A stretch of DNA of 64,000 nt from NCBI GenBank assembly GCA_951394045.1, contig OX595998.1, positions 930,001 to 994,000 of the forward strand, read 5' to 3'. Both the position numbers and the translations under genes were made by a program. Below, piece by piece: positions 60,391 to 64,000 of the stretch (positions are counted from its first letter, which is position 1; each line of letters starts with the position of its first letter). Source of the DNA: Nitzschia sp. DOCU1. Its lineage: Eukaryota; Bacillariophyta; Bacillariophyceae; Bacillariales; Bacillariaceae. Under the pieces are notes generated by a model that made no database searches, was not told the DNA's origin, and saw nothing but the letters and a program-made list of their open reading frames with translations.

Positions 60391-61680
60391 TTAGGTAGGT
60401 TTCACAACAGTGGGCATGCTGGTCAGGGTAGGACGCGCACTGACGGTTGGTGCGGGTGAAATCGTCGGAGGGGCAGTGCGAGATTCGATTTCGAAGTAGA
60501 TCTCCTGCATATAGAAAAAGTCCCCTTGCCCGCCCGTGATAAGCTCCAGCTCATCCTCCGACCCCGCGTAGTTGGCATACAAGAGCCAACCCCCACCAGG
60601 ATTGGACAATCCATCTAGACCCGTGTCATATACTTCAAAGAGATACTCGCCAGGCTGCAGCCAAATCCAAGTACTCACGATTTGGGGAGCAGCTGCGTCG
60701 CTAGCAGCAGTAATTGGCTCGGTAGGGCCGGCATACACCATTTTTTCAAAAATGAACTCGTTTCCATTCGAGCGTCCCTTTCGAATCGCCCAAGTCGTTT
60801 GCTCCGGCGATAGGTCATAAGCAAATTGCACCAGAACGGGAACCGCGTCCTCTGGAATGGCAGTGGGAGTGCAATTGGGCGGCCCTTCCGTAACGGCATG
60901 GTCACACATGGTTTGCTTAATCCACTTTTTGAAATAGGAGACTCTAGCAAATCCATTTGGTGTTTCATCCGCCGTGCACTGTTTGGTGAATGACGTGATA
61001 CCCACCAGCTTGCCATCCGCAGAGAGTAGTGGCCCGCCCGAGTCGCCATCGCACACGCTCCTGGCACTAGTAGAACCAGCACACAGGAGGTCCTTCGTGG
61101 CGTTCACATGGCCATCCGGCCAATCTTTCAAGAGAGCTCCACAAGCTTTCAAACCCATATAGGTCAAATCCACCTCGTATAAAATACCAGATAAAACATT
61201 CTCTTCGTAAGCGGTAAAGCCTTCGCCGATGGCGGTCACAGTATCTCCTTTGACAGGGAACCACGCGTTTTTGTTCAAGGGAACGGGAGTAATGTCATCG
61301 ACTGGTTCGGCAATTTGAAGCAGCATTAGATCTTTATTATTCGAACGCGGGTTCGAGTTGAATCCCGGGTATCGGTACTGCGCCAACAGATCGACACGAC
61401 GATCATACGCTTTGCTTGACGGGTTGTAAAGATAAAGACCATCATCAAAGGCACCTTGACAGTGTGCTGCCGTGAGTAAAAATTCGGGATGGATCAAGGC
61501 GGCCGCACAAAACAACTTGTCGCTACCCGATTTGGCAAAGAATGGATAGTTTTTCGGTGCCACTTCCTTTCCAGCGACAATCAATTTTCGAAGATGATTC
61601 GTTTGCTGCTGCTTCTCGGCCAGTCCTTCATGGAAGAGCAGCGCAATTGAAGATGCGGCTAGTAGTAGCAGAGACCTCAT
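60391..61680 (-). CDS. Secreted chymotrypsin-family (S1) serine protease with C-terminal beta domain
   Basis: A single exon of about 429 residues. The ATG at 61680 is preferred because it places the signal peptide (MRSLLLLAASSIALLFHEGLA) at the start. The protease domain begins near LIVAGKEVAPKNYPFFAKSG. It has a complete triad: His in LTAAHC (about 73), Asp in NNKDLMLLQI (about 117), Ser in CDGDSGGP (about 214). Ser sits at the specificity position six before the catalytic Ser, as in chymotrypsin. From about residue 275 a second domain matches that of the protease at 47172: FAYDLSPEQTTWAIRKG and GEYLFEVYDTGLDGLSN. A short Pro/Thr tail ends the protein without a membrane helix, so this one should be secreted. 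It is the paired soluble relative of the anchored protease. Confidence 0.8.
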   Translation of the reverse strand: MRSLLLLAASSIALLFHEGLAEKQQQTNHLRKLIVAGKEVAPKNYPFFAKSGSDKLFCAAALIHPEFLLTAAHCQGAFDDGLYLYNPSSKAYDRRVDLLAQYRYPGFNSNPRSNNKDLMLLQIAEPVDDITPVPLNKNAWFPVKGDTVTAIGEGFTAYEENVLSGILYEVDLTYMGLKACGALLKDWPDGHVNATKDLLCAGSTSARSVCDGDSGGPLLSADGKLVGITSFTKQCTADETPNGFARVSYFKKWIKQTMCDHAVTEGPPNCTPTAIPEDAVPVLVQFAYDLSPEQTTWAIRKGRSNGNEFIFEKMVYAGPTEPITAASDAAAPQIVSTWIWLQPGEYLFEVYDTGLDGLSNPGGGWLLYANYAGSEDELELITGGQGDFFYMQEIYFEIESRTAPPTISPAPTVSARPTLTSMPTVVKPT

Positions 61681-62081
61681 ATTGTGATTGCAATCAATTG
61701 CCAAGTTATGGAAACACTTCTACTAGGATTGCAACAAAAGTGTGTCGTTTCGTTGCTGCTAAGCAGTTTTCATTCACCTCAACCCACTCTCATTCGTGAG
61801 CTCCACGCAGCACTGTCCATTACTGCCCCAATCAGTACATACAGCCCCATAAGCTTCTCCACGGAAATCCGTCCTTCAAGTTCACTTGGCAGCTGGCTGG
61901 CTTTGCTCGCTGAGTGCACGTCGGCATCACCGTCACGGTTTTGGCGGGAAATGTAGTGTCGGACCGAGACGAACAAAGATTTGAAAATGAGGCCGATCAT
62001 CCACGCACATCGAACCATCACCATAGGGGTGTGTCAAAGACGCGCCCTACACACAATCCAACATCAAACATTACAACTATC
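61681..62081. promoter_or_regulatory. Divergent promoter region
   Basis: About 400 bp between the divergent protease and EamA transporter start codons. No coding frame supported. Confidence 0.4.
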
Positions 62082-63386
62082 ATGCCCCCACCCTTTTCAG
62101 AACGATCCAATAGTTCTCTTGTGCAGCAGCAGCAACAACAACAACACCATAGAACACATGGTGCCTTGATTTTGGCCAATTTCTTTTTTGGTGTGGGAGC
62201 CGTCTTGGGCGCATTAGGCTTGCCTGCCACTCATCCCTTGGTGTTTGCCTTGCTTCGCGAGATTGGAGCGGGCGCCATTCTATTGGGAATTTCCTCGTGT
62301 TGGTATCGTCGGCCAATAGGTTCCGCATTGCGAGATTCCGCCAATGACAATGATGATGATGATGATGATGAAAAGCCAGCATCCCTCACGTATGCATGGC
62401 GTGCCTGGACGGTCCATTGGAAGCATTTTGCATTGCTCGGGCTGGTGGTATTTGGAAATCAAGCTGGGTTTATTGTCGGTATCAAAATGGCGGGACCCAT
62501 CACCGCCAGTATCTGGCAACCCACCCAGCCCATCTTTACGGCTGCTATTTGCATGGCGCTGGGCTGGGAACCCCCACAGAGACGACGTCTCGTGGGTATC
62601 CTAGTAGCTACGATTGGCTGTATCATGATGGTGTTACTCAAAGCATCGACCAAAGTGGAAGAACTCGCCATGCAAGAAGAACCAGTCGCGGTTGCGTACA
62701 AGAAGGAGGACAATGGTACAAGCAACAATTATGGCTTGAGTAGTACTACAGCTCGCTATGTCATTGGCAATACGCTCTTCTTTTGCAATTGCCTGTGTAC
62801 TTCACTGTACGTGATTCTTTCCAAACGCATGCTGGCTATCTATCCTGCCGTTTGGGTGACGGCCTGGTCCTACAATGCAGCTTCTGTATACATGTTTTTC
62901 GCGACTTTACTTGCCATGTCTACACCCGGCTCCGAAGCTTTTTTCTGTCCCGAATGTCCAGTGCTGAAAGATCCTCTACAAAGACTGCTTCACATTCCGT
63001 CCGGCGCCATCCCAGCACTACTCTACTACATTGTATTTGCTTCTGTAGGCTCCTATGGTCTAATCACTTGGGCGAATCAACATGCGACGGGAACGCTAGT
63101 CATGAGCTACAGTGTGCTACAGCCCGTGACATCGGCATTATTAACGACCGTCTTGTTGCTGCTGGGTATTGTGGCCAGTTGTCAGCGCCAGGACACGTCT
63201 GGGAAAGCATCCGCGTGCTTGGATTTTCCAAGCCTGGGAACCTTTTGTGGAATGGTGGGAGTCTTTGCGGGGCTATCTTTGATTATCACGACGGAACCAG
63301 CATCGACTCGTGCGGACGACAAAGACAATGCGGAGGATCCCGAAGTCATACCACTGACTCGCGCCAAAAAGGAAGAGGTATTGTAA
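62082..63386 (+). CDS. EamA/DMT-superfamily transporter
   Basis: A single exon of about 434 residues from the ATG at 62082; the upstream frame has no ATG and is unconserved. A Gln/His-rich N-terminal tail precedes about ten membrane helices in two EamA halves. The first includes ALILANFFFGVGAVLGALGL and the loop after WKHFALLGLVVFGNQAGFIV. The second has NTLFFCNCLCTSLYVILSKR and YSVLQPVTSALLTTVLLLLG. The characteristic PVTS and QPT-x-P motifs of EamA exporters (WQPTQPIFTAAICM) are visible. An acidic loop (DNDDDDDDEK) and a cytosolic insertion between the halves are present. Substrate class (amino acids, nucleotides, metabolites) cannot be assigned. It lacks the plastid leader seen in the translocator at 1990. 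Confidence 0.8.
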   Translation: MPPPFSERSNSSLVQQQQQQQHHRTHGALILANFFFGVGAVLGALGLPATHPLVFALLREIGAGAILLGISSCWYRRPIGSALRDSANDNDDDDDDEKPASLTYAWRAWTVHWKHFALLGLVVFGNQAGFIVGIKMAGPITASIWQPTQPIFTAAICMALGWEPPQRRRLVGILVATIGCIMMVLLKASTKVEELAMQEEPVAVAYKKEDNGTSNNYGLSSTTARYVIGNTLFFCNCLCTSLYVILSKRMLAIYPAVWVTAWSYNAASVYMFFATLLAMSTPGSEAFFCPECPVLKDPLQRLLHIPSGAIPALLYYIVFASVGSYGLITWANQHATGTLVMSYSVLQPVTSALLTTVLLLLGIVASCQRQDTSGKASACLDFPSLGTFCGMVGVFAGLSLIITTEPASTRADDKDNAEDPEVIPLTRAKKEEVL

Positions 63387-63390
63387 CTTC

Positions 63391-64000
63391 TCAAAAATTG
63401 ATAAAGCGGCGGAGAAAGCCACCTCTTCCATGGTCGAGCCTGTGCTTGTCAATCATTTCCGAGGCCTTGGCCAACGCCTCTCTCAACGACCAGGCACGGG
63501 CCCAGAGAGCTTGCTCGCCATCCATACATCCTTCATGTTCTTCAAATGCAGCCGTCAGTGTCTTGGTGATTTTGCCCGAGACTTGATCAATGTAGACAAA
63601 CGGCAAGCCTGAGAGATAGGAAAGAATGGCAGCGTGCAATCGATCGCAAACGACCACCTTCCCCAACGACAAGAGCTCGATCGAAGTATCGGTGAAAAAG
63701 GTATCTGTCGTCTCAAAAATGTCCAATCGATCGGACCATTCAACAATCTTAAAGGTCAAGTCGGATTTGGGAAGAATACGACGAATCGAATCTTCATTTC
63801 GCTCCGAATCTACCTTGGATTCATGATCTTTCCGCAAAAAGATGATAATGTCCACCAATTCCGTAGGACGTTTTCGAATGGGTGCATACGGTCCAAGTTG
63901 AAAGGCCATATCGGGTACAATCATGTTTGTGACAAACGGATACAGGACCGATGCTTCTTCCCAAGATTCCTTTTCGCGCCACATAAAGATAGTGCGCGAT
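63391..64000 (-). CDS. Polysaccharide pyruvyl transferase-like protein, 3' part only
   Basis: The C-terminal ~200 residues are inside the window and the frame stays open to the window edge, so the gene is truncated here. The stop lies 5 bp from the stop of the convergent EamA gene. Visible features are IFMWREKES, VDIIIFLRKDHES and, diagnostically, GKVVVCDRLHAAILSYLSGL followed by PFVYIDQVSGKITKT. The last two match the nucleotide-sugar-binding C-terminal half of the polysaccharide pyruvyl transferase (CsaB/WcaK) family, where R-L-H and the G-K loop are conserved. In other organisms these enzymes add pyruvate ketals to glycans, which affects surface charge. Here a role in cell-surface or secretory-pathway polysaccharide is inferred. 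The N-terminal half and any leader lie outside the window. Confidence 0.7.
   Translation of the reverse strand, partial: SRTIFMWREKESWEEASVLYPFVTNMIVPDMAFQLGPYAPIRKRPTELVDIIIFLRKDHESKVDSERNEDSIRRILPKSDLTFKIVEWSDRLDIFETTDTFFTDTSIELLSLGKVVVCDRLHAAILSYLSGLPFVYIDQVSGKITKTLTAAFEEHEGCMDGEQALWARAWSLREALAKASEMIDKHRLDHGRGGFLRRFINF

Overview
This window is eukaryotic nuclear DNA, most likely from a diatom (stramenopile alga), with a pennate diatom as the best guess. Several genes carry short GT-AG introns of 78-151 bp. Plastid-type leaders with an ASAFAP-like motif are present (TTAF|VT in the phosphate translocator, SAAF|SP in the gene at 49.5-50.2 kb). Secreted proteins have long Pro/Thr-rich linkers. 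The core genes are eukaryotic: UFD2/UBE4, CCT6, SAM50 and an SR splicing factor. I saw no bacterial operons, phage genes, CRISPR array, rRNA or convincing tRNA. Exon joins and start codons were worked out by hand from splice signals, reading frame and family conservation.

Layout. 0-8.1 kb: a LARGE-type glycosyltransferase (GT49), a plastid phosphate translocator, the E4 ubiquitin ligase UFD2/UBE4 and a small unknown gene. 8.2-13.8 kb: four near-identical head-to-tail copies of a 1,396-bp non-autonomous DNA transposon, bounded by an 8-bp target duplication. 14.2-15.6 kb: an SR-type RNA-binding protein. 16.5-30.7 kb: a tandem family of three large secreted cysteine-rich proteins on the minus strand, with three, two and one copies of an N-terminal module before a shared C-terminal domain. 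A leucine-rich-repeat gene on the plus strand lies between the second and third. 31.3-34.4 kb: an organelle-type RsmD methyltransferase and an HPP-family membrane protein with a GAF-like front half. 35.2-40.3 kb: two tandem paralogues joining a secreted/membrane N-terminus to a bacterial-looking ferritin-like di-iron domain. 40.9-43.2 kb: an unknown protein built from four repeats of one domain. 43.4-57.8 kb: CCT6, pirin, a membrane-anchored chymotrypsin-fold protease, a plastid protein, a type II SGNH-esterase-like protein, a COG4705-type membrane protein, SAM50 and a DJ-1/PfpI protein. 58.3-64.0 kb: a low-complexity Ser-rich protein, a second protease of the same two-domain design, an EamA transporter and the end of a polysaccharide pyruvyl transferase-like gene cut by the window edge.

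The genes do not form one pathway. The accessory theme is the cell surface and secretory route: three modular Cys-rich proteins, two proteases with Pro/Thr-rich tails, Golgi-type GT49 and SGNH enzymes, and the pyruvyl transferase-like gene. The strongest candidates for new biology are the modular Cys-rich family, the two ferritin-like fusions, the four-domain protein at 40.9 kb and the tetrameric transposon array. A 50-bp foldback insertion with its paralogous empty site is also present.
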